The translations under genes and the position numbers were made by a program. Shown piece after piece: positions 34,054 to 42,558 of a stretch of 64,000 nucleotides of DNA. The stretch is from Deltaproteobacteria bacterium (lineage in GTDB: Bacteria; Myxococcota_A; UBA9042; PHBI01): NCBI GenBank assembly GCA_020632715.1, contig JACKFA010000006.1, forward strand, positions 310,001 through 374,000, in the 5' to 3' direction. The notes under the pieces were generated by a model. The model was not told the origin of the DNA. It was given only the letters and a program-made list of their open reading frames with translations, and searched no databases. How positions within the stretch are numbered: the first letter of the stretch is position 1; every line of letters begins with the position of its first letter.

Positions 34054-35316
34054 ATGACCGACCACGGCCGCGCCGCCCTCACCGCCACTGGGCCCCTCTC
34101 GGGGACCGTCCGCGTCCCGGGCGACAAGTCCATCGGTCACCGCTCGCTCCTACTCGGCGCCCTCTGCGACGGGCCCGTCGCCGTCACGGGCCTCTCCGAC
34201 GGCGAGGACAACCACGCCACCGCGCGCGTCCTCGGGCAGCTCGGCGTCCGCATCGAGCGCGACGGCGACCGCGCCACCGTCCACGGCGTCGGCCTCCACG
34301 GCTTCTCCGCCCCCGACGGCCCCCTCGACTGCGGCAACAGCGGCACGACCATGCGGATCCTCCTCGGGATCCTCGCCGGGCAGCCCTTCGAGGTCACCCT
34401 CGTCGGCGACCACAGCCTCTCGCGCCGGCCGATGAAGCGCGTCCTCGAGCCGCTCGCGAAGATGGGCCTCGAGGTGCTCTCCGCCGAGGGCGGCACCTAC
34501 CCGCCGCTCCGCGTGCGCGGCCGGCGCGCGCTCACGCCGCTACGCTGGGAGAGCGCCGTCGCGAGCGCCCAGGTGAAGTCCGCGATCCTCCTCGCCGGCC
34601 TCTTCGCCGACGGCGACACCACCGTCACCGAGCCGGGCGTCTCGCGCGACCACACCGAGCGCATGCTGGCCTGGCTCGGGCGCCCGCCCGCGCCGCGGCC
34701 GATCCACGTCCCCGGCGACCTCTCCTCCGCCGCCTTCATGCTCGGCGCGGCGCTCCTCGTGCCCGGCTCGCGCGTGACGGTCGCCGACGTCGGCGTGAAC
34801 CCGACGCGCACGGGCTTCCTCGACATCATCCGCGCGATGGGCGCCGATCTCCGCGAGGGCGCCGCGCGCGAGGCCAACGGCGAGCCCGCGGCCGACCTCG
34901 AGGTCGTCGCGAGCAACCCGCTCCGCGCCATCGACATCGCCGGCGACCTCGCCCTCCGCGCCCTCGACGAGCTCCCGCTCGTCGCGACCATCGCCTCGCG
35001 CGCGGCGGGCACCACGCGCATCCGCGACGCCGCGGAGCTCAAGGTGAAGGAGTCCGACCGCATCGAGAAGACCGCCGAGGTGCTCCGCTCCTTCGGCGTA
35101 AAGGTCGACACGCACCCCGACGGGCTCGACGTCCACGGCGACCCCGACGCCCCCCTGCGCGCGGGCGACGTCGACGCCGACGGCGACCACCGCATCGCGA
35201 TGTGCGCGACGCTCCTCGGGCTCGTGGCCCCCGCCGGCACGGTGGTCCGCGGCGCGAGCACCATCGCCTCGTCGTTCCCCTCGTTCCACGACTGCCTCGC
35301 GGCGCTCGTCCCCTGA
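34054..35316 (+). CDS. aroA: 3-phosphoshikimate 1-carboxyvinyltransferase (EPSP synthase)
   Basis: 420 residues, normal length for the family. It joins shikimate-3-phosphate and PEP to EPSP, the sixth shikimate step. Diagnostic motifs: VPGDKSIGHRSLLLGAL, DCGNSGTTMRILLGILAG, DHSLSRRPMKRVLEPL, SAQVKSAILLAGLFA, RDHTERML and ELKVKESDRIEKT, with the final DHRIAMCATLLGLVA. ATG 34054 is the start that gives the usual N-terminus (ATGPLSGTVRVPGDKS). The gene stands alone here rather than beside aroC or tyrA. It is followed by pepA 117 bp later, with a dyad of the recurrent 15-bp type right after its stop. Confidence 0.95.
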   Translation: MTDHGRAALTATGPLSGTVRVPGDKSIGHRSLLLGALCDGPVAVTGLSDGEDNHATARVLGQLGVRIERDGDRATVHGVGLHGFSAPDGPLDCGNSGTTMRILLGILAGQPFEVTLVGDHSLSRRPMKRVLEPLAKMGLEVLSAEGGTYPPLRVRGRRALTPLRWESAVASAQVKSAILLAGLFADGDTTVTEPGVSRDHTERMLAWLGRPPAPRPIHVPGDLSSAAFMLGAALLVPGSRVTVADVGVNPTRTGFLDIIRAMGADLREGAAREANGEPAADLEVVASNPLRAIDIAGDLALRALDELPLVATIASRAAGTTRIRDAAELKVKESDRIEKTAEVLRSFGVKVDTHPDGLDVHGDPDAPLRAGDVDADGDHRIAMCATLLGLVAPAGTVVRGASTIASSFPSFHDCLAALVP

Positions 35317-35323
35317 GCCGCGA

Positions 35324-35338
35324 TGCTGCGTTGCAACA
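35324..35338. promoter_or_regulatory. 15-bp dyad TGCTGCG-T-TGCAACA
   Basis: Lies 7 bp after the aroA stop, in the gap before pepA. Extended arms (GATG...CATC) lengthen the palindrome to 19 bp. Unlike the other copies it has no clear partner 56 or 66 bp away. Confidence 0.4.
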
Positions 35339-35433
35339 TCGAATGATCGCCAGGATTCGCGACGTTGTGACGGGCATTCGCCCGCCGCCACTTCGCGATC
35401 GCACATGAGAGTCCAGCCGGAGGCCCAGAGCCC

Positions 35434-36897
35434 ATGACCACCCCGACCGAGATCCGCTTCCACGCCTCCCCCGACGCGCTCGCCGAGCACGCCGCCCTCG
35501 TCGTCGCCGGCCGCGCCGCGCGCCTCCGCGACGACGACGTCGCCGCCATCCTCCCCGCCGCCGCGAAGGAGCTGCTGCCGGCGATGCTCGAGTCGCTCCG
35601 CCCGGGCGACGGCTGCGCCGCCACGACCACCTGGCTCCCGGGCTCGCCGCCGCGGAAGCTCACCCTCGTCGCGCGCTCGGAGAAGAGCTCGCGCCACAAC
35701 AGCCCCGGCCGCCCCGACGCGCTCGGCGCCGGCCTCGCCGGGCGCGACGGCAAGGGGCGCACGGGGGTCCTCATCGCCCTCGACGACCCGAGCCACGCCG
35801 TCGCGGCCGCGGTCGCGCTCGCGCGGGCGTACCCGAGCTACTCGCTGCGCTCCTCGAAGAAGAAGCCGGCGCCGGGCGAGGAGCGCGCGCTCGACGTGGC
35901 CTTCGTCGCGCCGGGGGGCGTCGCCCCCGCGGAGGTCGAGCGCGCCGCGATCGTCGCCGAGGCCGCGCGCCGCGCCGGCGCCCTCGTCGACATGCCGACC
36001 TCCGAGCTGAACACCACCGCGTTCGTCGCGATCGCGCGCGAGGTGGCGGCCGAGGTGGGCGCGGAGATCACCGTCATCGACGGCGCGGCCCTCGTCGAGG
36101 GCGGCTTCGGCGGGCTCGAGGGGGTGGGGCGCGCCGCCGAGCACGGCCCGGCGCTCGTGCACCTGACCTGGGCGCCCGAGGGGGCCGCGGGGCGCACGGT
36201 CTGGGTCGGCAAGGGCATCGTCTACGACACGGGCGGGCTCAGCCTCAAGGGCAAGGCCGACATGCCCGGGATGAAGGGCGACATGGGCGGCGCCGCGGCC
36301 GTCCTCGAGGCGTTCCGGGCGGCGGCGCTGCTCGGCTCGAAGGCGCGCCTCGACGCGCTCCTCTGCCTCGCGGAGAACGCGGTCGGGCCGCGCTCGGTGC
36401 GCCCGGACGACGTGCTCACGATGTACTCGGGGCGGCGGGTCGAGGTGAACAACACCGACGCCGAGGGACGCCTCGTGCTCGCCGACGGCGTCGCCTACGC
36501 GGTGAAGCACCTCGCGCCGGAGGTGATCGTCGACCTCGCGACGCTCACCGGGGCGCAGCTCATCGCGACGGGGCGGAAGCACGCGGCCATCGTCTGCAAC
36601 GACGACGACCTCGAGGCGCGCGCCGTCGCGGCGGGCAAGGCGAGCGGCGACCTCGTGCACCCGCTGCCCTACGTGCCCGAGTTCTTCCGCGAGGAGTTCA
36701 AGAGCCGCGTCGCCGACCTCAAGAACTCCGTGAAGGATCGCATGAACGCGCAGTCCTCGTGCGCCGCGCAGTTCATCGCCGAGCACCTCGGCGACTACGC
36801 CGGCAAGTGGCTGCACGTGGACATCGCGGGCCCGTCGACGGCGAAGGAGCGGGGCACGGGCTTCGGCGTGGCGCTCCTCCTCGACCTCATCGGCTGA
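35434..36897 (+). CDS. pepA: Leucyl aminopeptidase family (M17) protein
   Basis: 487 residues with the M17 layout: a variable N-terminal domain and a C-terminal metallopeptidase domain. Metal-binding and catalytic elements are present: VGKGIVYDTGGLSLKG, PGMKGDMGGAAAV, and the family signature NTDAEGRLVLADGVAYA. Members cleave N-terminal residues from peptides and usually form hexamers with two Zn or Mn ions. Here the domain order and length fit cytosol aminopeptidase. It ends with LLDLIG at 36897; the stop codon begins a 20-bp sequence also present at the tolC-like stop (see findings). Confidence 0.92.
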   Translation: MTTPTEIRFHASPDALAEHAALVVAGRAARLRDDDVAAILPAAAKELLPAMLESLRPGDGCAATTTWLPGSPPRKLTLVARSEKSSRHNSPGRPDALGAGLAGRDGKGRTGVLIALDDPSHAVAAAVALARAYPSYSLRSSKKKPAPGEERALDVAFVAPGGVAPAEVERAAIVAEAARRAGALVDMPTSELNTTAFVAIAREVAAEVGAEITVIDGAALVEGGFGGLEGVGRAAEHGPALVHLTWAPEGAAGRTVWVGKGIVYDTGGLSLKGKADMPGMKGDMGGAAAVLEAFRAAALLGSKARLDALLCLAENAVGPRSVRPDDVLTMYSGRRVEVNNTDAEGRLVLADGVAYAVKHLAPEVIVDLATLTGAQLIATGRKHAAIVCNDDDLEARAVAAGKASGDLVHPLPYVPEFFREEFKSRVADLKNSVKDRMNAQSSCAAQFIAEHLGDYAGKWLHVDIAGPSTAKERGTGFGVALLLDLIG

Positions 36898-36941
36898 CGA
36901 CGGCGCGGGTGTCACCGCGGGCGGTCGCGGTCACATCGTCA

Positions 36942-36969
36942 TTGCCTCGCCCCGTTCGGGTGCTATGGT
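36942..36969 (+). promoter_or_regulatory. Sigma70-type promoter for the DUF4259 gene
   Basis: TTGCCT (36942-36947), 16 bp, TATGGT (36964-36969). It lies about 75 bp before ATG 37045. Confidence 0.5.
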
Positions 36970-37044
36970 GCGCGCCGCGAATGGGGAATGCCTGCGCCGC
37001 GATGCACGCCGCTCGGGCGGAAACCACGACGGAGAGAGGATCGT

Positions 37045-37461
37045 ATGGACGTTTGGGGACCGTCTGCGCTGCAGAACGACGACGCCATGGAGTGGCTCGG
37101 GACGCTCGAGGACGAGGAGGATCTCGGCCTGGTCGACGAGGCGCTCGACGCGGTCACCGAGGCCGACGACGAGGACGTGCTCGAGGCCGACGCCTGCTGC
37201 GTGGCGCTCGCCGCCGCCGAGGTCGTGGCCGCGCTCGCCGGGAAGCCCTCGCCGCGCCTCCCGGACGGCATCAAGGAGATGATCGAGGGTGAGGACCCGC
37301 CCGACGGCGCCCTCATCGACCAGGCGATCGAGGCGATCGGTCGCGTGCGCGGGGACTCGGAGCTGCTCATCCAGTGGAACGAGCACGAGGACGGTCCGGA
37401 GGACTGGTTCTACGCGCTCGACGAGCTGACCAAGCGGCTGACGGCGGCGAAGAAGAAGTAG
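37045..37461 (+). CDS. DUF4259 family protein
   Basis: 138 residues, acidic. It follows the DUF4259 pattern: MDVWGPSALQNDDAMEWLG at the start, then EEALDAV-type helix, EADACCVALAAAEVVAALAG and a C-terminal helix. The family is soluble, widespread and functionally uncharacterised. Strong ribosome site GGAGAGAGG (37031-37039) before ATG 37045. A hairpin with a short T-rich tail follows the stop. Confidence 0.85.
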   Translation: MDVWGPSALQNDDAMEWLGTLEDEEDLGLVDEALDAVTEADDEDVLEADACCVALAAAEVVAALAGKPSPRLPDGIKEMIEGEDPPDGALIDQAIEAIGRVRGDSELLIQWNEHEDGPEDWFYALDELTKRLTAAKKK

Positions 37462-37468
37462 GGCGCGG

Positions 37469-37500
37469 GCCCCGGGGTGACTCGGGGCTTGCCTTTTCCA
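37469..37500 (+). terminator. Probable intrinsic terminator after the DUF4259 gene
   Basis: GCCCCG and CGGGGC form a 6-bp stem around an 8-base loop (37469-37488), followed by TTGCCTTTT. The tail also overlaps the -35 box of the next promoter. Confidence 0.45.
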
Positions 37501-37517
37501 GGCGCGGGCGATAGAAG
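37489..37517 (+). promoter_or_regulatory. Sigma70-type promoter for the 57-residue protein
   Basis: TTGCCT (37489-37494), 17 bp, TAGAAG (37512-37517). The 5' leader would be about 100 bases. Confidence 0.45.
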
Positions 37518-37620
37518 CTCGCGGCTCGCCGTCGACCGAGGAGACCTCGGCGCCGACGGTGGGCGACGCCCCCGAGAGAGACCGACGGGGCACCGAATAC
37601 GACGAGCAGTGGAGCGACCG

Positions 37621-37794
37621 GTGGCGAACACGCGCAACATCACGGACAAGGCCGAGCGGAAGGCGAAGAAGCGCGAGCAGCGCGCGGCTCTCAAGGCCGT
37701 CTTCACGAAGCTCACGAAGGACGAGAAGCGCCGCTTCCGGAAGGGCGAGACGAAGGGCCTCCGGAAGTGGGTCAGCGAGAACGCCGCGGCCTGA
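37621..37794 (+). CDS. Small, very basic 57-residue protein
   Basis: 57 residues from GTG 37621, with a GTGGAG site upstream. About a third of the residues are Lys or Arg: NTRNITDKAERKAKKREQRA, FTKLTKDEKRRFRKGETKG. The helical, basic character resembles small ribosome- or nucleic-acid-binding proteins. No family is recognised. A longer frame back to 37477 exists but has the composition of a 5' leader, and the promoter at 37489-37517 would lie inside it. A hairpin follows the stop. Confidence 0.65.
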   Translation: MANTRNITDKAERKAKKREQRAALKAVFTKLTKDEKRRFRKGETKGLRKWVSENAAA

Positions 37795-37796
37795 TG

Positions 37797-37812
37797 GGCC
37801 CGCGTTCGGGCC
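37797..37812 (+). terminator. Hairpin after the 57-residue gene
   Basis: GGCCCG-CGTT-CGGGCC, stem 6, loop 4, two bases after the stop. No T-tract. Confidence 0.4.
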
Positions 37813-38004
37813 GCCGGAGCGACGCTCCCGCGACCCGCTGACGTCACGCGAACCCTCGACGAGCGTCGTCATCCCCCCGGTAGACCCGGGGTGTGGTGTC
37901 GGCGCTCTTCGTGTTTCCGATCCCGTCTCGCGCGCGGTCGCCCGCGAGACGAGCGCTCAGCGCTCGTGGCCCGCGCGGGGCGCGAGCCGTCACGCGTCCG
38001 AGCC

Positions 38005-39693
38005 TCAGGGCGCCGTGCAGCCCGACACCGGCTCCTCGCCCTCGTACCGCAGGCGCTCGCCCGTGATCGGCGCCTCGGGGGTGTTGAAGGTCTGCGGGGT
38101 CGCCGTGAGCCACGCCGCGATCGCCTCGCGGTCCGGCCGGTCGAGCTCGGTGTGCACGCGCTCGGGCGGGAGCCCTCGGGTCACGGCGCCGAGGCTGTCG
38201 CCGCCGGACGCGAGGAAGCTGTTCGTGACGACGCGGTACGTCGCGGCCGGATCGAGGGGCGAGCCGTCGGCGAGCGTGAGGGACACGACGCGATCGCGGT
38301 CCTCGGTGTCGATGTGGCCGTCGTGGTTGCGGTCGACGGTGGGGCAGGCGTCCCGAGTGCGGTCGACCACGACCCGGAGCCCGCCGAGCTGGATCGAGCC
38401 GTGCGCGCCGGCGGTCCCGATCCGCACGATCTCGGCGATCTGCGCGCCCGTGAGGTCGAGCGTCGTGATGGCGTTCCCGAAGGGCAGGACGTCGTAGATC
38501 CCGCCGTAGGTGATCGGCCCCGCCGGCAGATCCGCGCGGAGCCCGCCCGAGTTGTAGAAGCAGGCGCTCGTCCCGGGCGTGACCGCCATCAGCGCGTCGC
38601 AGACGAACGAGCCCATCGCCGAGCCGCGGTCGTAGTCGCGCCCGAGCGGCGCCGCGAGCGTCGAGCCGAGCTCGCGCCCGCGCACGGCCGCCTGCTCCGC
38701 CTCGAGCGGCGCGAGGATGGCGTCGACCTTCTGCGCGGTCGGTGACGCGGCGATCTCGGCGGGCGTCGCCTCGATCGGCACGAGCCGCGCGTCGGTCACG
38801 AGCGGCCCGCCCGCCTCGCGGGTGAGCGTGACCTCGGCGGCCTCGCGCGCGTTCGCGGCGCCCTGGGCGACGATGGCGCCGCCGAGCCGCGCGAGCACGC
38901 GCTTGTGGGTGTGCCCGCCGAGCCACACGTCGACGAGCCCGGGCGGCGTCGCCTGCACGAGCGCGAAGAGCTCGCTGTCGGCCTCGCAGGTCGACGCGTC
39001 GTCGAGCGCGGGCGTCGCGCAGGCGCCGCCGATGTGCGCGAGCACGACGACCGCGTCCACGCCGGCCTCGCGGAGCGCCTTCGCCTCGCGCTCGACCGCC
39101 GGCTCGGCGGCCTCGAACTCGAGCGCCTCACCGACGTAGGGGAAGGCGATCTGCGGCGTGACCGGCGTCACGACGCCGACGATCCCGATCCGGAGCCCGC
39201 CGCGCTCGACGACCGTGTGGCCGTCGAAGCGGAGCCCGGCCGCGTCCTTCGCGCCGGGGCGGGCGTGCACGTTCGCCGCGAGGATCGGGTAGCGCGCCTC
39301 GGCCATCCGCGCCTCGAGCGCGCCGAAGGCGTCGTCGCCGACCCGGCTCGCGCCGACCGGGCCATAGTCGACCTCGTGGTTGCCGAGCGCCGCCGCCGCG
39401 ACGCCGAGCGCGTTGTAGACGGCGACCCCGGGCGCGCCCTCGTGGGCGTCGGAGAGCAGCGTCCCCGACCACATGTCGCCGCTGTCGACGAGCACCACCG
39501 CGCGCCCCTCGGCGCGGAGGCGGTCGACCATCGCGGCGAGCGGGCGGAGGCCGGCCTTCCCCTCGGGGCTCGTCGAGTAGGCGCCGTGGACGTCCGTCGT
39601 GGCGACGAGCAGCGCCGAGCCGGAGCCCGAGCTCGCGCAGCCGCCGGCGGCGAGGAGCGCGAGCGCCAGGAGGGAAATGGTGCGGTGCGTCAT
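38005..39693 (-). CDS. Lipoprotein 5'-nucleotidase / UshA-like metallophosphoesterase
   Basis: 562 residues. A lipobox (LLAAGGC, Cys ~19) predicts lipidation. The metallophosphatase domain has the dimetal site residues TTDVHGAY, VDSGDMWSGT, ALGNHEVDYG, VLAHIGG and WLGGHTHKRV. The C-terminal substrate domain has FYNSGGLRADLPAGPITYGG and DVLPFGNAITTLDLTG. Together these are characteristic of 5'-nucleotidase/2',3'-cyclic phosphodiesterase proteins, which recover nucleosides and phosphate outside the cytoplasm. All metal ligands are present. A 15-bp perfect dyad (39734-39748) lies about 40 bp before the ATG. Confidence 0.92.
   Translation of the reverse strand: MTHRTISLLALALLAAGGCASSGSGSALLVATTDVHGAYSTSPEGKAGLRPLAAMVDRLRAEGRAVVLVDSGDMWSGTLLSDAHEGAPGVAVYNALGVAAAALGNHEVDYGPVGASRVGDDAFGALEARMAEARYPILAANVHARPGAKDAAGLRFDGHTVVERGGLRIGIVGVVTPVTPQIAFPYVGEALEFEAAEPAVEREAKALREAGVDAVVVLAHIGGACATPALDDASTCEADSELFALVQATPPGLVDVWLGGHTHKRVLARLGGAIVAQGAANAREAAEVTLTREAGGPLVTDARLVPIEATPAEIAASPTAQKVDAILAPLEAEQAAVRGRELGSTLAAPLGRDYDRGSAMGSFVCDALMAVTPGTSACFYNSGGLRADLPAGPITYGGIYDVLPFGNAITTLDLTGAQIAEIVRIGTAGAHGSIQLGGLRVVVDRTRDACPTVDRNHDGHIDTEDRDRVVSLTLADGSPLDPAATYRVVTNSFLASGGDSLGAVTRGLPPERVHTELDRPDREAIAAWLTATPQTFNTPEAPITGERLRYEGEEPVSGCTAP
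39678..39692. promoter_or_regulatory. Weaker 15-bp dyad TGGTGCG-G-TGCGTCA over the lipoprotein start
   Basis: Exactly 56 bp from the perfect dyad at 39734 and overlapping the start codon of the UshA-like gene. Poorer match to the pattern (TGCG instead of TGCA in the right arm), so it is listed with low weight. Confidence 0.25.
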
Positions 39694-39733
39694 GGTTGCG
39701 GCTCCGAGCGGCTCGGGGTGCTGGTATGTGGCG

Positions 39734-39748
39734 TTGTGCAGTGCACAA
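39734..39748. promoter_or_regulatory. Perfect 15-bp dyad TTGTGCA-G-TGCACAA
   Basis: Seven-base arms are exact reverse complements. It lies in the promoter-distal part of the UshA-like gene's upstream region, 41-55 bp before its ATG, as expected for an operator. Confidence 0.5.
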
Positions 39749-39775
39749 AAGCGCGGGGGCGGGCGCAGGTGGCGC

Positions 39776-40162
39776 TCACCACGAGAAGGCGCGCAGGACG
39801 ATCGCGGCGCCGGCGAGGCAGATCACGAGGTTCAACGCGAGGTAGGCGACGGCGACGCCGACGTGGCCGGCGCGGGCGAGGAGGATCGTCTCGACGGAGA
39901 AGGTCGAGAACGTGGTCAGCGCCCCGCAGAAGCCGGTCCCGAGCGCCGCGTTCCAGGTGCGCGACAGGGCGAGCGTCGACTCGCTGAGGCTCAGGTAGGC
40001 GAGGGTGGCGAGGATCAGCGTCCCGACGACGTTCACGAGCAGCGTCGCCCAGGGGAGATCGCCCGCGGCGGCGTCGGCGCCGAGCCACAGGGCGACGCCG
40101 AAGCGGGACACGGCGCCGAGCGCGCCGCCGGCCGCGACCGCGAGCCAGAGCGTGAGGGTCAC
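39776..40162 (-). CDS. crcB: Fluoride exporter CrcB/Fluc
   Basis: 128 residues with four hydrophobic segments. Family markers: AAGGALGAVSRFGVALW, LLVNVVGTLILA and the ion-selectivity segment GFCGALTTFSTFSVE. Fluc channels form antiparallel dimers that release fluoride from the cytoplasm. The start is GTG 40162, behind GAGGAGGCC on the minus strand. Its upstream region also serves the divergent lipoprotein. No fluoride riboswitch was recognised upstream. It ends 27 bp from the dyad near the UshA-like gene. Confidence 0.93.
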   Translation of the reverse strand: MTLTLWLAVAAGGALGAVSRFGVALWLGADAAAGDLPWATLLVNVVGTLILATLAYLSLSESTLALSRTWNAALGTGFCGALTTFSTFSVETILLARAGHVGVAVAYLALNLVICLAGAAIVLRAFSW

Positions 40163-40236
40163 GCGGGCCTCCTCGTCTTCGTTCGAGGGCGGGTTACGCG
40201 CCCGCGACGGCGTCTGCGCGCGGGTGCCGCCCCGTA

Positions 40237-40266
40237 TTGCCACGTCGCGCGCGCTTTCGCTACAGT
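40237..40266 (+). promoter_or_regulatory. Sigma70-type promoter for the lipoprotein at 40347
   Basis: TTGCCA (40237-40242), 18 bp, TACAGT (40261-40266). Confidence 0.45.
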
Positions 40267-40319
40267 TCGCGCCTCGAGCGGGGCCGAGCGGCGCGCTGCT
40301 CACGCTGGCGTCGGGCACA

Positions 40320-40334
40320 TCACGCGGCGCGTGA
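40320..40334. promoter_or_regulatory. Perfect palindrome TCACGCG-G-CGCGTGA
   Basis: 15-bp palindrome in the leader, 12 bp before ATG 40347. Possible operator, or mRNA hairpin near the ribosome site. Confidence 0.4.
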
Positions 40335-40346
40335 CGGAGGCGAGAG

Positions 40347-41165
40347 ATGGCGATCCGGGGACTCCAGGCGGCGGTGTTCGTAGGCGCGCTGGCGGCGCTC
40401 GCGGCGTGCGGCGACGACACGACGCAGAAGACGACCGACGCAGGCTTCGACGCGATCCTCGGCAGCGACGGGACGGGGACGACCACGAACCCGACCGACA
40501 CGACGAGCGTCGGGACCGGCGGCGTCAGCCCCATCACGGGCGTGAACACGAGCGTGCCGTACACGACGCCCACGCCGAACGCCGGCTGCGACCCGACCGA
40601 GGTCGACCACGGCACCTACGGCGCGGTCTACCCGTGGGGCGGCTACACGCACTGGGACACGGGCCACACGCGCTTCACCTGCAACCAGTGCCCGGGCGGG
40701 CGCGCGGCCATCCAGGGGCGCTACCAGCTCATCGGGCGGGGCGACGGCGGCGAGGGCGAGTTCGACCCCGACTTCCCGCTCGCCTCCGACGAGATCGAGA
40801 GCCTCTACGTCGACGGCAACACCTTCTACGTGCACTGGCGCGACACGCGGAACGGCGACGAGTACGAGTGGCGCGGCTACTACTTCTGCAGCCAGAAGCC
40901 GGAGAACGCGAAGGAGCGCATCGTCTGGGTGCCGACGGAGGTCGTGCAGGCCGGGCCGTCGGACAACCAGGTCGTGGTCGGCAAGGGCGACGTGAGCGAC
41001 CCGCAGCTCACGAGCCAGGAGATCTCCGGCGCCGCGTACCTCTTCTACTTCGACGACGGCGCGCTCATCGGCGGCACCGGCGTCGGCTACGAGTACTGCC
41101 GCTGGGGCACCGAGATCGACGTCGGCGGGGTGACGAAGCTCTGCCGCGACCGCTTCGCGGACTGA
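40347..41165 (+). CDS. Uncharacterised Cys-containing lipoprotein
   Basis: 272 residues. A lipobox (AALAAC, Cys ~20) follows a short signal helix. A Thr/Gly-rich linker (~25-70; TGTTTNPTDTTSVGTGG) leads to a compact domain with CNQCPGGRAAIQGRYQLIG, an acidic stretch, YVHWRDTRNGDEYEWRGYYF and a final VGYEYCRWGTEI...CRDRF. About six Cys in the domain could form disulfides. No known family. Single gene between crcB and prfB, each with its own promoter. Confidence 0.8.
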   Translation: MAIRGLQAAVFVGALAALAACGDDTTQKTTDAGFDAILGSDGTGTTTNPTDTTSVGTGGVSPITGVNTSVPYTTPTPNAGCDPTEVDHGTYGAVYPWGGYTHWDTGHTRFTCNQCPGGRAAIQGRYQLIGRGDGGEGEFDPDFPLASDEIESLYVDGNTFYVHWRDTRNGDEYEWRGYYFCSQKPENAKERIVWVPTEVVQAGPSDNQVVVGKGDVSDPQLTSQEISGAAYLFYFDDGALIGGTGVGYEYCRWGTEIDVGGVTKLCRDRFAD

Positions 41166-41228
41166 GCGCGCTCGACCACCGCGCCCGCTCCCCGCGCGCG
41201 GCCGGCCCCGCCGCGCCGATATCCGGGC

Positions 41229-41256
41229 TTGCCTCCTCGCGCTCGGCGACTAGGAT
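41229..41256 (+). promoter_or_regulatory. Sigma70-type promoter for prfB
   Basis: TTGCCT (41229-41234), 16 bp, TAGGAT (41251-41256). Leader of about 80 bases before ATG 41344. Confidence 0.5.
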
Positions 41257-41343
41257 GCGCGGGTCCGGTGCCACGCCGGACCCGAACGCCACCGGCGCGT
41301 CGAGGGGGCCTCGCTCCCCGCGCCGAAACGAAGAGAGCACGCC

Positions 41344-42436
41344 ATGTTCGAGATCGAGAAGGACCGCCTGAAGGACCTCCAGACCCGCCTCTCCACGCTA
41401 CGGAGGCATCTTTGACGTCGAGGGCAAGGAAGCACGGCTCTCCGAGCTCGAGCACCTGCTCTCGGAGCCTTCCCTCTGGGACTCGAACGAGCGCGCCCAG
41501 GCGCTCCTGAAGGAGCAGGGCACGATCAAGGAGGGGCTCGCGCGCCTCGACCGCCCGGGGAGCCTCCTCGACGACGCGGGCGTCCTCATCGAGCTCGGCA
41601 ACGAGGAGGACGACGCCTCCGTCCAGGGTGAGCTCGTCCGCGGGCTCGACGAGGCCGAGAAGGTCATCGCGCACCTCGAGTTCACGCGCATGCTCGGCGG
41701 CGAGCACGACGGCGCCGACGCGATCCTCACGGTGAACGCGGGCGCCGGCGGCACGGACAGCCAGGACTGGGCCGAGATGCTCTTCCGGATGTACACGCGC
41801 TACTGCGAGCGGCAGGGCTGGGAGGTCGAGCTCCTCGACTCCCAGGAGGCCGACGACGCCGGCATCAAGAGCGGCTCCATCGCCGTCCACGGCGAGTACG
41901 CCTACGGGATGCTGAAGTCCGAGGCGGGCGTGCACCGGCTCGTGCGGATCTCGCCGTTCGACAGCAACGCGCGGCGTCACACGGCGTTCGCGGCGTGCTT
42001 CGTCTACCCCGACATCGAGGACGACATCGACATCGAGGTGAACGAGGCCGACCTGCGCGTCGACACCTTCCGCGCCTCGGGCGCCGGCGGGCAGCACGTC
42101 AACAAGACCTCGAGCGCCATCCGCATCGTGCACAACCCGACGGGCATCGTCGTGCAGTGCCAGGCGGAGCGGAGCCAGCACAAGAACCGCGCGAAGGCCA
42201 TGAAGATGCTGAAGGCGCGGCTCTACGACCTCGAGATGCAGAAGCGGAGCGCCCAGCGCGACGCCGTCGAGGCGACCAAGCAGGACATCGCGTTCGGGAG
42301 CCAGATCCGCAACTACGTCCTCCACCCCTACCAGATCGTGAAGGACCTCCGCACCGAGCACGAGACGAGCAACGTCCAGGCCGTCCTCGACGGCGACCTC
42401 GACGGCTTCGTGAAGGCCTACCTGCTCCAGGGGTAG
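41344..42436 (+). CDS. prfB: Peptide chain release factor 2, with programmed +1 frameshift
   Basis: The product is encoded by 41344-41412 joined to 41414-42436 (363 residues). The first 23 codons end at CTT TGA C (41410-41416). A GGAGG sequence (41402-41406) sits three bases before the CTT. This is the classic autoregulatory site at which low RF2 lets the ribosome slip forward, reading GAC instead of the stop. The body has the RF2 codon-recognition SPF in VRISPFDSNARRHTAF and the GGQ peptidyl-hydrolase loop SGAGGQHVNKTSSAIR. RF2 reads UGA and UAA. All elements look functional. The ribosome site before ATG 41344 is weak. Confidence 0.97.
41402..41416 (+). promoter_or_regulatory. RF2 +1 programmed frameshift site
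   Basis: GGAGG-CAT-CTT-TGA-C: an internal Shine-Dalgarno sequence, slippery CTT and the in-frame TGA whose decoding depends on RF2 supply. Confidence 0.95.
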
Positions 42437-42445
42437 CTCGCACTA

Positions 42446-42460
42446 TTGTGCGGTGCACAC
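42446..42460. promoter_or_regulatory. 15-bp dyad TTGTGCG-G-TGCACAC
   Basis: First of the pair after prfB; 56 bp from the next copy. Confidence 0.45.
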
Positions 42461-42501
42461 GCGGCTGACGCCTCGTGTGTAGCCTGGCATCGGCGCCCGC
42501 A

Positions 42502-42516
42502 TGTTGCACTGCAGCA
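42502..42516. promoter_or_regulatory. 15-bp dyad TGTTGCA-C-TGCAGCA
   Basis: Second of the pair after prfB. With flanking CA/TG it makes a 19-bp near-perfect palindrome. Confidence 0.45.
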
Positions 42517-42536
42517 TGGCGGGCGTCGTCGCGTCC

Positions 42537-42558
42537 GGTCACGCCGCGGTCACGCCGC
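42537..42558. repeat. Tandem repeat GGTCACGCCGC x2
   Basis: Two exact 11-bp copies, iteron-like, 20 bp after the second dyad. Confidence 0.6.

Noticed and set aside
40163..40240. Fluoride riboswitch upstream of crcB
   Set aside because: The conserved GGNGATGG and pseudoknot segments are missing.
42446..42516. parS centromere site or integron attC site
   Set aside because: The dyad resembles parS (TGTT-N-CA) but is one base shorter in the centre; there are no parAB or integrase genes and no GTTRRRY core.
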